Source of the DNA: SCTM01 sp965279655
GTDB lineage: Bacteria > Pseudomonadota > Alphaproteobacteria > Rhodospirillales > Rhodospirillaceae
Direction: 5' to 3'
DNA length: 64,000 nt
NCBI GenBank assembly: GCA_965279655.1
Contig: OZ257255.1
Span: 4,216,001 to 4,280,000 of the forward strand
Positions within the stretch are counted from its first letter, which is position 1; every line of letters begins with the position of its first letter. Positions 1 to 8,444 of this stretch are shown here, piece by piece. A program made the position numbers and the translations under genes. Under the pieces are notes generated by a model. That model searched no databases and was not told the origin of the DNA. It saw only the letters and a program-made list of their open reading frames with translations.

Positions 1-1388
1 TAGAGGTGTTGGAGGAAGGCATCGCGCGCAACGGCAGCGCGGCCTTGCGCATGCGCCGCGCCCTGCTTCTGCCCAAGGTCGTCAGCTCCATCTCCGGCTA
101 TGTCGACTCCCGCCTCGGTATGGCGGAACACCTGGATGCGCTGATCGACAGCGGCACGCGCATCGCCGATGTCACCCAGTCGGTCAACCAGACGCCCTAC
201 CTTCTGCCCTACGCCGGCTTGAACAACCGCGCGCTGCAGATGAAAACCGCCGCCGCCCATCTCGCCGCGGCGCCGGACCTCGCCTGGACCGCGCCGCACT
301 GCGCCCGCCCGCGTCCGCCGCGCCCGCGCATCCGCATCGGCTTCGTGTCGCAGTATCTGACGCTGCACCACACCATCCGCCGCCTGTTCATCGGCATGAT
401 CCAACGCCTCGACCGCACGCGCTTCGAGGTGTTCGTGATCGCGCCGGAGGCGAATGGCGAGGCGGCCAACACCATGCGCGCCGCCGCCGATCACACCATC
501 GCGCTGCCGAACGGCTTGGCGGAGGCGCGCGCCGCCATCGCCGCACTTGAACTCGATCTGCTGGTCTATCCCGACATCGGCATGAACGCGCAGACCTACT
601 ATCTCGCCTTCGCGCGGCTCGCCCATAAGCAGGCGGTCTTCTTCGGCCATCCCATGACGAGCGGGATCCCGACCATCGACACTTTCATCTCCAGCGCGTT
701 GAAGGAACCGGCGGATTACAAGGATCACTACAGTGAGAACGTCGCGCTGCTGCCGCGCATGCCGTTCCTGTATCCGCGCCCGCCGATGCAGGAAGCCCTG
801 CCGCTGGACGGCCTCAACCTGCCCGCCGGCGCGACGCTCTATGCCTGCCCGCAGACCATCATCAAATTCCACCCGGATTTCGATCACGCCCTGGCGGGAA
901 TCTTCGCCGCCGATCCGCGCGGCAAGCTGGTGCTCATCAAGACCGGCGACGACGCCTGGTACGAACTCCTGTTCGCGCGTCTGCGCCGCACGATTCCGGA
1001 TTTCGATACGCGCTTGATCGCGTTGCCGCCGATCCCGGTGGGGCAATACCTCGGCCTGCTCGCCAAGGCCGATGCGGTGCTCGATCCGTTCCCGTTCTGC
1101 GGCGGCAATTCCAGCTACGAAGCCTTCGCCGCCGGCGCCCCCGTGGTGACCTTGCCGGGCAAGACCATGTGCGGCCGCTTGACCGATGCGTTCTATCGCC
1201 AGATGGGATTGGCTGAGATGGTGTCTCACACCGTGCCGTCCTATGTGGAGCGCGCCGTGCGCCTCGCCAACGACCGCCCCTTCCGCGCCGCCCAAGCCGC
1301 CGCCATCGCCGAACGCGACCGCGAAATCTTCGACGACGAGAAGGCGTTGGCGCTGGTGGAAAATGCCTTCGCCGACTTGGTGCGCTAA
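1..1388 (+). CDS. OGT/SPINDLY-like (GT41) glycosyltransferase, C-terminal part (5' end outside window)
   Basis: Probable O-linked GlcNAc-type glycosyltransferase of the GT41/SPINDLY group, which transfers a sugar from a nucleotide donor to protein. The reading frame is open to the left edge, so the true start and probably N-terminal TPR repeats lie outside the window. About 100 residues of helical, linker-like sequence precede the catalytic Rossmann-like region, which begins near visible residue 108 with RIRIGFVSQYLTLHHTIRRL. Family signatures are the stretch around FFGHPMTSGIPTIDTFIS and the nucleotide-sugar-binding segment DPFPFCGGNSSYEAFAAG near residue 360. No partner glycan genes are visible. 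Substrate is unknown; bacterial members have been linked to protein or flagellin glycosylation, which cannot be tested here. Confidence 0.75.
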   Translation, partial: EVLEEGIARNGSAALRMRRALLLPKVVSSISGYVDSRLGMAEHLDALIDSGTRIADVTQSVNQTPYLLPYAGLNNRALQMKTAAAHLAAAPDLAWTAPHCARPRPPRPRIRIGFVSQYLTLHHTIRRLFIGMIQRLDRTRFEVFVIAPEANGEAANTMRAAADHTIALPNGLAEARAAIAALELDLLVYPDIGMNAQTYYLAFARLAHKQAVFFGHPMTSGIPTIDTFISSALKEPADYKDHYSENVALLPRMPFLYPRPPMQEALPLDGLNLPAGATLYACPQTIIKFHPDFDHALAGIFAADPRGKLVLIKTGDDAWYELLFARLRRTIPDFDTRLIALPPIPVGQYLGLLAKADAVLDPFPFCGGNSSYEAFAAGAPVVTLPGKTMCGRLTDAFYRQMGLAEMVSHTVPSYVERAVRLANDRPFRAAQAAAIAERDREIFDDEKALALVENAFADLVR

Positions 1389-2122
1389 GGCGCGCCGCCC
1401 GTCTCAAGTTTCGTGAGCACGTACTCGGCCTTGTTCGCGTGCCAGACGAACTTCACGAAGATCGCATCGGGACCGGTCACGTAGTAGTCGACCGCGTCGC
1501 CGACCCGATAGTGATCGCTCGGGAATGTGCCGGCGGGCACCGTGATCAACTCGTTGCCCACGTATGTAATCTTTTGATCGTACACCCGCCCCACCTGCAG
1601 GGGCTGCTGGCCGTTGGCGGCGACGTCGTAGACGGTCGTGGTCTGCTCGCCGCCGCGGGCCTTGTCGTAGTACCAGCCATGCCAAACGTCGCTCGCCAGT
1701 GGGTGCGGGATGAACGAGAAATTGGTCGGGATTTTCACCGTGTCGTGGGTCGTGGTCTCGGCGAAGCGCGAGGTGATGTCGAGCACGATGCCGCGCACGG
1801 CGATGAACGTGGAATTACGGAACGCGCCGTTGATCCAGTATTCGGTGAACAACTCTCGGGGCCGGAAGTTCGCTTCCACCCGGAGGTGCACGGTGTGCAT
1901 GAAGCCGACATTCGTCAGGTAGTTGGTGGCGCGCAGGGAGCGCGAACCGTCCGCGTTCACCGTCATGTCCCAGCTTTCCGCGCCGGTGACCTCCTTGGTC
2001 TCGCTGTTGAGGTAGCTGATCTCGCCCCGGGCCCAGCGCTTCACGTTGATGCCGTCGGGCCGGAAGTCCTGCGCCACGGCTGAGGTGACGACCAAGACGG
2101 CGAGCAGAATTGAACGGATCAC
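1385..2122 (-). CDS. Secreted protein of unknown function
   Basis: Predicted 245-residue exported protein. I chose the GTG start at 2122 because it directly begins a signal peptide (IRSILLAVLVVTSAVAQ) and is preceded by a GGGAGAA ribosome-binding site; an upstream ATG would add 18 arginine-rich residues. The mature part is rich in beta-strand-like alternation (for example YVGNELITVPAGTFPSDHYR) with no cysteines or recognisable catalytic motif. The segment resembles proteins carrying a DUF3108-like fold, but I cannot establish this by eye. It is convergent with the glycosyltransferase and overlaps its end by 4 bases. Function not recognised. Confidence 0.6.
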   Translation of the reverse strand: MIRSILLAVLVVTSAVAQDFRPDGINVKRWARGEISYLNSETKEVTGAESWDMTVNADGSRSLRATNYLTNVGFMHTVHLRVEANFRPRELFTEYWINGAFRNSTFIAVRGIVLDITSRFAETTTHDTVKIPTNFSFIPHPLASDVWHGWYYDKARGGEQTTTVYDVAANGQQPLQVGRVYDQKITYVGNELITVPAGTFPSDHYRVGDAVDYYVTGPDAIFVKFVWHANKAEYVLTKLETGGAP

Positions 2123-2263
2123 GTATTTCTCCCGAAAACGGCAGCGCATCCTGGCGCGGGGGTGCATCCTCCGCAATCCAGCCTCCCACCCCGATTCGTT
2201 GACTTAAACGTGATGCGCCGGTAGGAATGACCCGGGCGCTACGCGGGGGTGGTGCTTTTCGCA

Positions 2264-2279
2264 AGAATCTTAAGATTCT
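2264..2279. promoter_or_regulatory. 16-bp perfect palindrome upstream of sdhC, candidate operator
   Basis: The sequence AGAATCTTAAGATTCT reads identically on both strands. It lies 69 bases before the sdhC ATG in the gap between the secreted-protein gene and the sdh operon. Its AT-rich composition stands out from the surroundings. A dimeric regulator is the simplest explanation. A Fur-family site is an attractive guess because sdh operons in alphaproteobacteria can be iron-regulated, but the match to a Fur consensus is not decisive. Confidence 0.4.
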
Positions 2280-2299
2280 CAATGCGTTAACTTACCCCT

Positions 2300-2340
2300 G
2301 TCCGGAACGCCCCGCGCCTTTTTCTCGGCTGTTCCTGGAC
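2300..2340 (+). promoter_or_regulatory. Hairpin in the sdhC leader next to the start codon
   Basis: GTCCGGAAC (2300-2308) can pair with GTTCCTGGAC (2331-2340) as nine base pairs with one bulged T, enclosing a 22-nt loop. The 3' arm ends seven bases before the sdhC ATG and contains the only purine-rich patch (TGGAC) near the start, so the helix would cover the ribosome-binding region. Confidence 0.3.
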
Positions 2341-2347
2341 CCTGGTC

Positions 2348-2737
2348 ATGCCCCCAGCCAAACCCGCCGCCCGCCCGCTTTCACCCCACGTGTTCATTTA
2401 CCGATGGCCGCTGGCGGCGATCCTGTCGATCCTCCACCGCGCCACCGGCGTCGGCCTCGCCGTCGGCGTGCTGCTGCTGACCTGGTGGGTCACCGCCGCC
2501 GCGATCGGTCCGGGCGCCTATGAACAGGCCACCGGCTTCATCGGCTCGCCCATCGGCCTGTTCTTCATGTTTGGCTTCTCGGTCGCGCTGTTCTTCCACC
2601 TCTGCAACGGCGTCCGTCACCTGGTGTGGGATGCCGGCAAGGGTTTCGAGAAGACCACCACCGCCACCAGCAACGTCATCGTCATCGTCGCGGCGCTTAC
2701 GCTGACGGCGGTGTCGTGGCTCCTGGCGTGGATGTGA
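2348..2737 (+). CDS. sdhC: Succinate dehydrogenase cytochrome b556 subunit
   Basis: Membrane anchor of complex II; with SdhD it binds haem b and the quinone-reduction site in the inner membrane. At 129 residues it has the usual length and three transmembrane helices (about residues 22-48, 67-90 and 106-129). The segment ending SILHRATG carries the conserved Ser and Arg of the quinone pocket. The second helix has FHLCNGVRHLVWD, with the haem-ligand histidine in the family pattern HxxxGxRHLxxD. It is the first gene of the sdhCDAB operon, with 7 bases to sdhD. Confidence 0.95.
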   Translation: MPPAKPAARPLSPHVFIYRWPLAAILSILHRATGVGLAVGVLLLTWWVTAAAIGPGAYEQATGFIGSPIGLFFMFGFSVALFFHLCNGVRHLVWDAGKGFEKTTTATSNVIVIVAALTLTAVSWLLAWM

Positions 2738-2744
2738 GGACGTC

Positions 2745-3140
2745 ATGAGCAACTCTTCCGCCACCAACCTCCGTTCCCCGCTCGGCCGCGCCCGCGGTCT
2801 CGGCAGCGCCAAGGAAGGCCTCCATCACTGGTGGGCCCAGCGCATCACCGCCGTCGCGCTGGTGCCCCTCACCATCTGGTTCGTCTACTCGGTCGCCAGC
2901 ATGGCCTCGGGCCGTATGGATTTCGATCTGTGGCTGCTCAGCCCGATCAACGCCGCCGCGCTCATGCTGTTCATCGCCGTGGGCGTGCACCACGGCGTCA
3001 TCGGTCTGCAGGTGGTGCTGGAGGACTACGTCGTCAGCCACCTCGCGCGCACTATTTCCATTCTTCTCGTGAAGCTCGTCGGCTACGGCCTTGCGGCCCT
3101 CGCCATCGTCTCCACGCTGATCGTTACGCTGGGAGGCTGA
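2745..3140 (+). CDS. sdhD: Succinate dehydrogenase membrane anchor subunit
   Basis: Second hydrophobic anchor of complex II, 131 residues. The N-terminal region has the typical GLHHWWAQRITAVAL motif leading into helix 1. Helix 2 ends in HHGVIGLQVVLEDY, which includes the haem ligand histidine and the Asp-Tyr pair near the quinone site. Helix 3 closes the protein (SILLVKLVGYGLAALAIVST). The stop is only 4 bases from the sdhA start, so the two are surely co-transcribed. Confidence 0.93.
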   Translation: MSNSSATNLRSPLGRARGLGSAKEGLHHWWAQRITAVALVPLTIWFVYSVASMASGRMDFDLWLLSPINAAALMLFIAVGVHHGVIGLQVVLEDYVVSHLARTISILLVKLVGYGLAALAIVSTLIVTLGG

Positions 3141-3144
3141 GGCC

Positions 3145-4929
3145 ATGGCCGCTTACAACATCGTCGACCACGAATACGACGTGGTCGTCGTCGGCGCCGG
3201 CGGCGCTGGCTTGCGCGCCACCTTCGGCATGGTGCAGCAGGGCTTCAAGACGGCGTGCGTCACGAAAGTGTTCCCAACGCGCTCGCATACGGTCGCGGCC
3301 CAAGGCGGCATCGCGGCTTCGCTGGGCAACATCGGCGAGGACAATTGGCAGTGGCATATGTACGACACCGTCAAGGGCTCCGACTGGCTCGGTGACCAGG
3401 ACGCCATCGAATACATGTGCCGCGAAGCGGTGCCCGCCATCCGCGAACTCGAACACGCCGGCGTGCCGTTCTCCCGCACCCCGGAAGGCAAGATCTATCA
3501 GCGCCCGTTCGGCGGCCACATGCGCGACTTTGGCGCGGCCCCTGTGCAGCGCGCGTGCGCCGCGGCCGACCGCACCGGCCACGCAATTCTCCACACGCTC
3601 TATTCGCAGAGCCTGAAGTACAACGCCGAATTCTTCATCGAACACTTCGCCGTCGACCTGATGATGGACGAATCCGGCTGCCGCGGCGTGCTGTCGATCG
3701 ACATGGCGACGGGCACCATCCATCGCTTCAAGGCGCAGATGACCGTACTCGCCACCGGCGGCTACGGGCGCTCCTACTTCTCCTGCACCTCCGCGCACAC
3801 CTGCACCGGCGACGGCAATGCCATGGCGATGCGCGCCGGCATTCCGACGCAGGACATGGAGTTCGTGCAGTTCCATCCCACCGGCGTATACGGCGCCGGC
3901 GTGCTCATCACCGAAGGCTCCCGCGGCGAAGGCGGCTATCTCACCAACTCCGAAGGCGAGCGCTTCATGGAGCGCTACGCGCCGACGGCGAAGGACCTCG
4001 CCTCGCGCGACGTCGTCAGCCGCTCGATGACCATGGAAATCCGCGAAGGCCGCGGCGTGGGTCCGGAGAAGGACCACATCTTCCTGCACCTGGAGCACCT
4101 GGGGGCGGACGTGCTGCACAAGCGCCTGCCGGGCATCACGGAGTCCGCCAAGGTGTTCGCCGGCGTCGACGCCACCAAGGCGCCGATCCCCGTGCTGCCG
4201 ACGGTGCACTACAACATGGGCGGCGTGCCCACGAACTACATGGGCGAGGTGATCAAGCCCACCATCGCCAATCCGGACGCGACCGTTCCGGGCCTGATGG
4301 CCATCGGCGAGAACGCCTGCGTGTCCGTGCATGGCGCGAACCGCCTCGGCGCGAACTCGCTGCTCGATCTCGTGGTGTTCGGCCGCGCCGCGGCCCTGCG
4401 CTGCCGCGACATCCTCAAGAAGGGCGAGAAGCAAAAGCCCCTGGCGAAGGACGCCTCCGACTTCGCGCTGTCCCGTGTCGACCGCATCCGCAATGCCAAT
4501 GGCTCCAGCCCGACGTCCGCCATCCGCAAGCAGATGCAGCGGACGATGCAGAACGACGCCGCCGTGTTCCGCACCCAGAAGACCCTGCGCGAAGGCATCG
4601 TCAAGTTGTCGCAGATCGCGCCGACGCTCTCGGACCTGCGCATCACCGATCGCAGCATGATCTTCAATACGGACTTGGTCGAAGCGCTCGAGCTCGAGAA
4701 CCTGATGGCTTGCGCGCTCGCCACCATCCACGGCGCCGAAGCGCGTCACGAAAGCCGCGGTGCCCACGCGCACGAGGATTTCCCCAACCGCGACGACGAC
4801 AATTTCCTGAAGCACACCGTCGCCTACGTGGACGACAAGTGGAACGTGAAGCTCGATTACCGTCCGGTGCACAAGTACACGCTCACGAACGAGATCGAGT
4901 ACATCAAGCCCAAAGCGCGCGTTTACTAA
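3145..4929 (+). CDS. sdhA: Succinate dehydrogenase flavoprotein subunit
   Basis: Catalytic subunit of complex II, oxidising succinate to fumarate with covalently bound FAD, on the cytoplasmic face of the inner membrane. The 594-residue length is standard. Near the N-terminus is the dinucleotide-binding GAGGAGLRA (residues 17-25). RSHTVAAQGGIAASLGN follows, with His48 at the position of the covalent FAD attachment histidine. The substrate and capping-domain motifs HPTGVYGAG and GEGGYLTN are intact, as is the C-terminal SVHGANRLGANSLLDLVVFG. Third gene of the sdh operon, 12 bases before sdhB. Confidence 0.97.
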   Translation: MAAYNIVDHEYDVVVVGAGGAGLRATFGMVQQGFKTACVTKVFPTRSHTVAAQGGIAASLGNIGEDNWQWHMYDTVKGSDWLGDQDAIEYMCREAVPAIRELEHAGVPFSRTPEGKIYQRPFGGHMRDFGAAPVQRACAAADRTGHAILHTLYSQSLKYNAEFFIEHFAVDLMMDESGCRGVLSIDMATGTIHRFKAQMTVLATGGYGRSYFSCTSAHTCTGDGNAMAMRAGIPTQDMEFVQFHPTGVYGAGVLITEGSRGEGGYLTNSEGERFMERYAPTAKDLASRDVVSRSMTMEIREGRGVGPEKDHIFLHLEHLGADVLHKRLPGITESAKVFAGVDATKAPIPVLPTVHYNMGGVPTNYMGEVIKPTIANPDATVPGLMAIGENACVSVHGANRLGANSLLDLVVFGRAAALRCRDILKKGEKQKPLAKDASDFALSRVDRIRNANGSSPTSAIRKQMQRTMQNDAAVFRTQKTLREGIVKLSQIAPTLSDLRITDRSMIFNTDLVEALELENLMACALATIHGAEARHESRGAHAHEDFPNRDDDNFLKHTVAYVDDKWNVKLDYRPVHKYTLTNEIEYIKPKARVY

Positions 4930-4941
4930 GGGTCAAAAAAG

Positions 4942-5724
4942 ATGGTCGAGTTCGCACTGCCCAAGAATTCCAAGGTCCAGGCCGGGAAACACTATCCCGC
5001 TCCGGCCGGCGCCAAGAACGTCCGCAAGTTCAAGGTCTACCGCTACGACCCGGACACCGGCGCCAACCCCCGCACGGACACCTACGACGTCGACTTGGAC
5101 ACCTGCGGTCCCATGGTGCTCGATGGGCTCCTGAAGATTAAGGACGAGGTGGATTCCACCCTCGCGCTGCGCCGCTCCTGCCGCGAAGGCATCTGCGGCT
5201 CCTGCGCCATGAACATCGACGGCGCCAATACGCTCGCCTGCCTGAAGCCGATCGACGAATGCAAAGGCGAGGTGAAGGTCTATCCGCTGCCGCACATGCC
5301 GGTGGTGAAGGATTTGGTGCCCGATCTCACCCACATCTACGCCCAGCTCACCTCGATCGAGCCGTGGCTGAAAACCGATACCCCGGCGCCGGCGTCGGGT
5401 GAGCGCCTCCAGTCCCCCGAAGAGCGCGAGAAGCTCGACGGCCTGTGGGAATGCATCCTGTGCTTCTGCTGCTCCACCAGCTGCCCGAGCTATTGGTGGA
5501 ACGGCGACCGCTACCTCGGCCCGGCCGTGCTGCTGCAGGCCGCGCGCTGGATCAACGACAGCCGCGACGAAGCCACCGGCGAACGCCTGGATGCCCTGGA
5601 AGATCCGTTCAAGCTGTACCGCTGCCACACCATCATGAACTGCACCAACACCTGCCCGAAGGGTCTCAACCCCGCCAAGGCGATTGGTGACATCAAAATG
5701 AAGATGTTGGAGCGGGCGGGCTAA
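4942..5724 (+). CDS. sdhB: Succinate dehydrogenase iron-sulfur subunit
   Basis: Electron-transfer subunit of complex II, 260 residues, passing electrons from FAD to quinone. All three cluster motifs are present: [2Fe-2S] ligands in SCREGICGSCAMNIDG, [4Fe-4S] ligands in CILCFCCSTSCPSYWWN, and [3Fe-4S] ligands in CHTIMNCTNTCPKGLNP. The start follows a short leader of 12 bases after sdhA. It is the last gene of the operon; a short GGGCG/CGCCC inverted repeat spans its stop codon but lacks a clear U-tract. Confidence 0.97.
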   Translation: MVEFALPKNSKVQAGKHYPAPAGAKNVRKFKVYRYDPDTGANPRTDTYDVDLDTCGPMVLDGLLKIKDEVDSTLALRRSCREGICGSCAMNIDGANTLACLKPIDECKGEVKVYPLPHMPVVKDLVPDLTHIYAQLTSIEPWLKTDTPAPASGERLQSPEEREKLDGLWECILCFCCSTSCPSYWWNGDRYLGPAVLLQAARWINDSRDEATGERLDALEDPFKLYRCHTIMNCTNTCPKGLNPAKAIGDIKMKMLERAG

Positions 5725-5749
5725 AACGCCCTTCTCGGCGACTTTGCCT

Positions 5750-6064
5750 CTACGGGACGTCCTTGCGGGGTCCCATGCAGCGGAAGAAGCTCCGGGTCGG
5801 CGCCTGGACGGAGCAGGCGAACCGCACCCGGCTCTCGGCCTGCGCCGTCCGCCCGGTCTTGCCGCACTCCGATTCGGCCAGCTTCAGCGCCTCGGCGGAC
5901 GGTTCGCTGCCGCTATGACAAATTGCGACCACATCCTCGTTTGACGGCCCCACCGTGATGCGTTTGCCCGCTTCGCGGCGTCCGTCGACATAAGCCGCGC
6001 CCGCGCAGCCCTGCAAAGCGACCGCGGCGGTAAGGATCAGGCCTAGCACGGGCAAACATCGCAT
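5750..6064 (-). CDS. Small cysteine-rich lipoprotein, unknown function
   Basis: A 104-residue protein with a signal peptide ending in the lipobox LQGC (lipidated Cys20). The mature part has four cysteines (49, 67, 84, 96), which suggests two disulfides in the periplasm. An AGGA ribosome-binding site precedes the ATG. It is convergent with sdhB and divergent from the DHH phosphoesterase gene. I do not recognise the family. Confidence 0.6.
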   Translation of the reverse strand: MRCLPVLGLILTAAVALQGCAGAAYVDGRREAGKRITVGPSNEDVVAICHSGSEPSAEALKLAESECGKTGRTAQAESRVRFACSVQAPTRSFFRCMGPRKDVP

Positions 6065-6115
6065 CGAATCAGGTCCTTGAATGCGCTTTTCGGGTGCGCA
6101 GGCGGGGAACAGGCG

Positions 6116-6143
6116 TTGTCTTAAGGGAGCGTCCTGTTTATCT
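6116..6143 (+). promoter_or_regulatory. Possible sigma-70 promoter of the DHH gene
   Basis: TTGTCT and TTATCT hexamers are separated by 16 bases, about 38 bases before the ATG of the DHH gene, in the gap between it and the divergent lipoprotein gene. This is assigned by eye only. Confidence 0.35.
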
Positions 6144-6180
6144 TTTCGCCCGAAAACACACTTTGTCGAGGGGGGGATTA

Positions 6181-7110
6181 ATGTCCTCAGGGAAATTCAG
6201 GCTGGTCACGCGCAGTGACTTCGACGGTCTCGTCTGCGCGGCCATCCTCAAGGAACTCGATCTCATCGATGAGATCAAGTTCGTTCACCCCAAGGACATG
6301 CAGGATGGGGTCATCGAGATCAATGCTCGTGACATCACCACCAACCTGCCCTTCGTGGAAGGCGTCCATCTCGCGTTCGACCACCACGAGAGCGAGACCA
6401 TCCGCGTCGGCAAGAAATCCAACCACATCATCGACAAGAACGCCCCCTCGGCCGCCCGCGTCGTTTACGACTACTACGGCGGCAAGGCGAAGGTGCCGCG
6501 CATCTCCGATTCGTTGATGGCCGCCGTCGACAAGGGCGACGCCGCCCAGTTCAACAAGGACGAAGTGCTGAACCCGCAAGGCTGGGACCTGATGAACTTC
6601 ATCATGGACGCCCGCACCGGTCTCGGCCGCTTCCGCGAGTTCACCATCTCCAACTATCAGCTCATGATGGAGCTGATCGAGAAGTGCGTGGAGATGCCCG
6701 TCGAGCAGATCCTCCTGCTGCCGGACGTGGTGGAACGCGTCGACCTCTACGTCGAGCACGAAGCCAAGGCGAAGGAACAGATCAAGCGCTGCTCCACCGT
6801 GCACAAGAACCTCGTCATCCTCGACCTGCGCGACGAAGAAACCATCTACGCCTGCAACCGCTTCCTGATCTACGCGCTGTTCCCGGCCACCAACATCTCG
6901 ATCCACGTGATGTGGGGCCTGAAGAAGCAGAACACCGTGTTCGCCATCGGCAAGTCGATCTTCGACCGCTCGTCGAAGACCAACGTCGGCGAGCTGTGCC
7001 TGAAGTACGGCGGCGGCGGTCACCAGGCCGCCGGTACCTGCCAGGTGCCGAACGATCAGTCCGAGAAGACGCTGAAAGACATCACCGACAAGATCAACAA
7101 GGACGGCTGA
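6181..7110 (+). CDS. DHH-family phosphoesterase
   Basis: A 309-residue member of the DHH/DHHA1 superfamily, which includes oligoribonucleases, exopolyphosphatases and pAp phosphatases using two Mn ions. Metal-ligand motifs are visible: SDFDG (Asp13, Asp15), FDHHES (residues 66-71, the name-giving DHH) and VDKGD. The C-terminal substrate-binding motif GGGGHQAAG lies near residue 278. I chose the ATG at 6181 because it follows a GAGGGGGG ribosome-binding site; the frame is open further up but gives an atypical Arg-rich extension. It is monocistronic, closed by a strong terminator. Whether the substrate is nano-RNA, c-di-AMP-type nucleotide or polyphosphate cannot be told. Confidence 0.8.
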   Translation: MSSGKFRLVTRSDFDGLVCAAILKELDLIDEIKFVHPKDMQDGVIEINARDITTNLPFVEGVHLAFDHHESETIRVGKKSNHIIDKNAPSAARVVYDYYGGKAKVPRISDSLMAAVDKGDAAQFNKDEVLNPQGWDLMNFIMDARTGLGRFREFTISNYQLMMELIEKCVEMPVEQILLLPDVVERVDLYVEHEAKAKEQIKRCSTVHKNLVILDLRDEETIYACNRFLIYALFPATNISIHVMWGLKKQNTVFAIGKSIFDRSSKTNVGELCLKYGGGGHQAAGTCQVPNDQSEKTLKDITDKINKDG

Positions 7111-7143
7111 TCGACGCTACCGTTGATCATGCACGCGAATAAC

Positions 7144-7180
7144 AACATGCCGCTCCATCAAGAGCGGCATGTTGCGTTTT
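7144..7180 (+). terminator. Rho-independent terminator after the DHH gene
   Basis: A perfect 12-bp stem (AACATGCCGCTC with GAGCGGCATGTT), a 6-nt loop and a following GCGTTTT. It lies 33 bases after the DHH stop and ends just before zapE, so zapE needs its own promoter or read-through. Confidence 0.8.
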
Positions 7181-7185
7181 GAGAG

Positions 7186-8310
7186 ATGTCCGAACAAACC
7201 CCCATAGAACGCTACCGCGCCAAGGTCGTCGACGGCAGCTTACTGCCCGATCCGATGCAGGAACTGGCGGCTGAAAAACTCAACGCGCTCGCCCATGCGC
7301 TGAAGGGCTACGCGCCCCGCAGCGGCAAGCGCGGGTGGATGGAACGCTTCGGCCTAAAGGGCGAGGACAAGCCGCCGCCGCTCGGGCTGTATCTCTACGG
7401 CGGGGTGGGGCGCGGCAAGTCCATGCTCATGGACCTGTTCTTCGAAACCGTGCCGGTCGAGAAGAAGGAGCGCGTGCACTTCCAGGCCTTCATGCGCGAC
7501 TTCCATGCGGAGATCCATCGCCGCCGCCAGCTGCCGATGTTCGAGGACGAGGGCGATCCCATCCCCGGCATGGCCGACGGCATCGCGGAATCCACCACCG
7601 TCCTGTGCCTCGATGAAATGGAAGTGCGCGACATCGCCGACGCCATGATCATCGGCCGGCTGTTCCAGCGCCTGTTCGAGCGCGGCGTGGTCGTCGTCAC
7701 GACCTCAAACCGTCATCCGGACGAGCTTTATAAGGACGGGCTCCAGCGCGAGAAGTTCCTGCCCTTCATCGCCCTCATCAAGGAGCGTCTCGATCTGCTC
7801 GCGCTGGAGGCCGCGCAGGATTATCGCCTCGGCCGTTTGATGGGGCAGGCGGTCTACCACGCACCTTTGGGCGCCGCGGCGAACGCGGCGCTGGACGCGG
7901 CTTGGAACCGCCTCACCGACGATGCCAAGCCCAAGCCGGATCATGTGCGTGTGTCAGGCCGTCGCGTCGTTGTGCCCGCGGCCGCGCATCAGGTCGCGCG
8001 CTTCAGCTTCGACGACCTCTGCCGCCAAGCCCTGGGCCCCAGCGATTACATGGCCATCGCGGCGGCGTTCGAGACCGTGATCCTGGCCGACGTCCCGCAG
8101 ATGACCGAAGACACCAAGGACGCCGCGCGCCGTTTCGTCACGCTCATCGACGCGCTCTACGAACACCGCACCGCGCTCATCCTCTCCGCCGCCGTCCCGC
8201 CGGATCAGCTCTATGTCGGCGACTCAGGCGGCTTCGAATTCCACCGCACCGTCTCGCGTCTGATCGAGATGCAGGCCGCGGATTATCTCCGCGCGAAGCA
8301 CCTGACGTAG
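7186..8310 (+). CDS. zapE: Cell division protein ZapE (AFG1-like ATPase)
   Basis: AFG1/ZapE-family P-loop ATPase of 374 residues; the E. coli member associates with the Z-ring under stress. The N-terminus has the family-typical YRAKVVDGSLLPDPMQ. Walker A is GGVGRGKS (residues 72-79). A Walker B with family-specific residues, LCLDEMEVRDIADAMI, follows, then the sensor TTSNRHPDELY. The C-terminal region has the usual LCRQALGPSDYMAIA block. It starts five bases after the preceding terminator and is followed by an intergenic repeat. Confidence 0.92.
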   Translation: MSEQTPIERYRAKVVDGSLLPDPMQELAAEKLNALAHALKGYAPRSGKRGWMERFGLKGEDKPPPLGLYLYGGVGRGKSMLMDLFFETVPVEKKERVHFQAFMRDFHAEIHRRRQLPMFEDEGDPIPGMADGIAESTTVLCLDEMEVRDIADAMIIGRLFQRLFERGVVVVTTSNRHPDELYKDGLQREKFLPFIALIKERLDLLALEAAQDYRLGRLMGQAVYHAPLGAAANAALDAAWNRLTDDAKPKPDHVRVSGRRVVVPAAAHQVARFSFDDLCRQALGPSDYMAIAAAFETVILADVPQMTEDTKDAARRFVTLIDALYEHRTALILSAAVPPDQLYVGDSGGFEFHRTVSRLIEMQAADYLRAKHLT

Positions 8311-8323
8311 GCCTTAGCCCTAT

Positions 8324-8434
8324 TGTCACCCCGGACAAGCGGCGGAGCCGCGCGATCCGGGGTCCAGGGTAGAAATCACGGGCCTGAGTTGGGGCCCTGG
8401 ATCCCGGCTCGCGCTGCGCTTGGCCGGGATGACA
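8324..8434. repeat. Paired-hairpin intergenic repeat, copy A
   Basis: TGTCACCCCGG at one end and CCGGGATGACA at the other are inverted partners. In between, two hairpin halves carry GGGGTCCAGGG and CCCTGGATCCCGG in opposite orientation around a spacer of about 25 bases. This is a REPIN-like arrangement (two inverted REP-type units). It sits between the convergent zapE and ChaN-like genes. Related copies occur after mdh, before sucA and between sucB and lpdA. Confidence 0.7.
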
Positions 8435-8444
8435 GCAAGGAAAA

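Noticed and set aside
3124..4872. Long open frame antisense to sdhA (over 500 codons)
   Set aside because: It is a GC-rich codon-bias shadow: it is rich in Val, His, Arg and Gly, has no family motifs and covers a fully conserved gene.
5714..5731. GGGCG/CGCCC repeat as sdh operon terminator
   Set aside because: The stem is only 5 bp, spans the stop codon and lacks a U-tract.
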